Of a stretch of 64,000 nucleotides of DNA, positions 63,650 through 64,000 are shown in pieces. A model generated the notes under the pieces. The model was not told the DNA's origin and did no database searches. It saw only the letters and a list, made by a program, of their open reading frames with translations. Position 1 is the stretch's first letter; each line of letters begins with the position of its first letter. Source of the DNA: Rhopalosiphum padi (Eukaryota > Arthropoda > Insecta > Hemiptera > Aphididae); NCBI RefSeq assembly GCF_020882245.1, contig NC_083597.1, positions 71,774,152 to 71,838,151 on the forward strand, read 5' to 3'. The translations under genes were made by a program, and so were the position numbers.

Positions 63650-64000
63650 CTAAAATCACAAATAAATATTAGTTTTAAAAACAAAAAATCATTTCATACA
63701 AATATTTAAATTAATTTATATTGAGACTATTGTGTCGGTGTTAAAAGTTATTATAAAATGTAATTATCAATGTAAAAACATTTTTATAATAAATTTAAAT
63801 ATATAATGCTAGAGTACAGTAGGTATAAACAAATCTATAATAGTTGTTTAAAATTGTAGCTTTAGAATAATAAATAATAATGAAAAGTATCAATTGTTTT
63901 CTATTGGCTTATGTTAATGACAATTATTATAACATTTTAATTTCATAAGCAGCGCCAGTTATAAATGAATTTTCATTGATAGGTACAAACTTTTTGTATA
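63650..64000. other. MEAF6 intron, running off the window
   Basis: The sequence is AT-rich and, on the minus strand, leads to the acceptor GATTTTAG just before 63649. No N-terminal MEAF6 exon is seen in these 350 bases. Confidence 0.5.

Overview
The window is eukaryotic and AT-rich: intron-rich genes with GT/AG junctions sit among long AT-rich non-coding stretches, with short GC/CpG-rich islands. The gene content (an insect-type IRF2BP protein, an MBD-PHD-F-box protein, OSTM1, MEAF6), the recurrent TAGGTA-type low-complexity sequence and the many short hAT-like elements point to an insect, most likely an aphid or close hemipteran. That assignment is inference; nothing in the window proves the species.

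Layout. 1-8.65 kb: AT-rich, no gene seen, one striking 34-bp palindrome. 8.66-10.35 kb: CpG-rich block with microsatellites, a possible promoter or untranslated exon. 10.35-14.9 kb: AT-rich, with a dispersed-repeat copy and a 952-bp non-autonomous hAT element that keeps the start of a CGGBP1/BED-like transposase finger. 15.4-21.3 kb (+): GC-rich upstream region and the four coding exons of an IRF2BP1/2/L-family transcription co-regulator. 22.2-32.6 kb: no protein gene recognised, several CpG-rich patches, some with perfect TGACGTCA sites. 32.65-40.04 kb (+): a twelve-exon gene I do not recognise, 5' end unresolved. 40.1-45.4 kb: non-coding, hAT-like elements and a CpG-rich candidate promoter. 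45.4-56.0 kb (+): a complete fifteen-coding-exon gene for a 987-residue MBD + PHD + F-box + leucine-rich-region protein. 59.6-60.65 kb (+): OSTM1, lacking only its first exon(s). 62.5-63.65 kb (-): MEAF6/Eaf6, running off the right edge at its N terminus.

Three of the five genes are chromatin or transcription factors (IRF2BP, the MBD-PHD-F-box protein, MEAF6 of MYST acetyltransferase complexes); OSTM1 is a lysosomal membrane protein. I see no evidence that they are co-regulated, and clustering may be chance. The most unusual features are the MBD-PHD-F-box-LRR architecture, the unrecognised twelve-exon gene, and short hAT-like elements with exact 8-bp target duplications, three of which share a poly-G tract beginning 25-27 bp from the left end.
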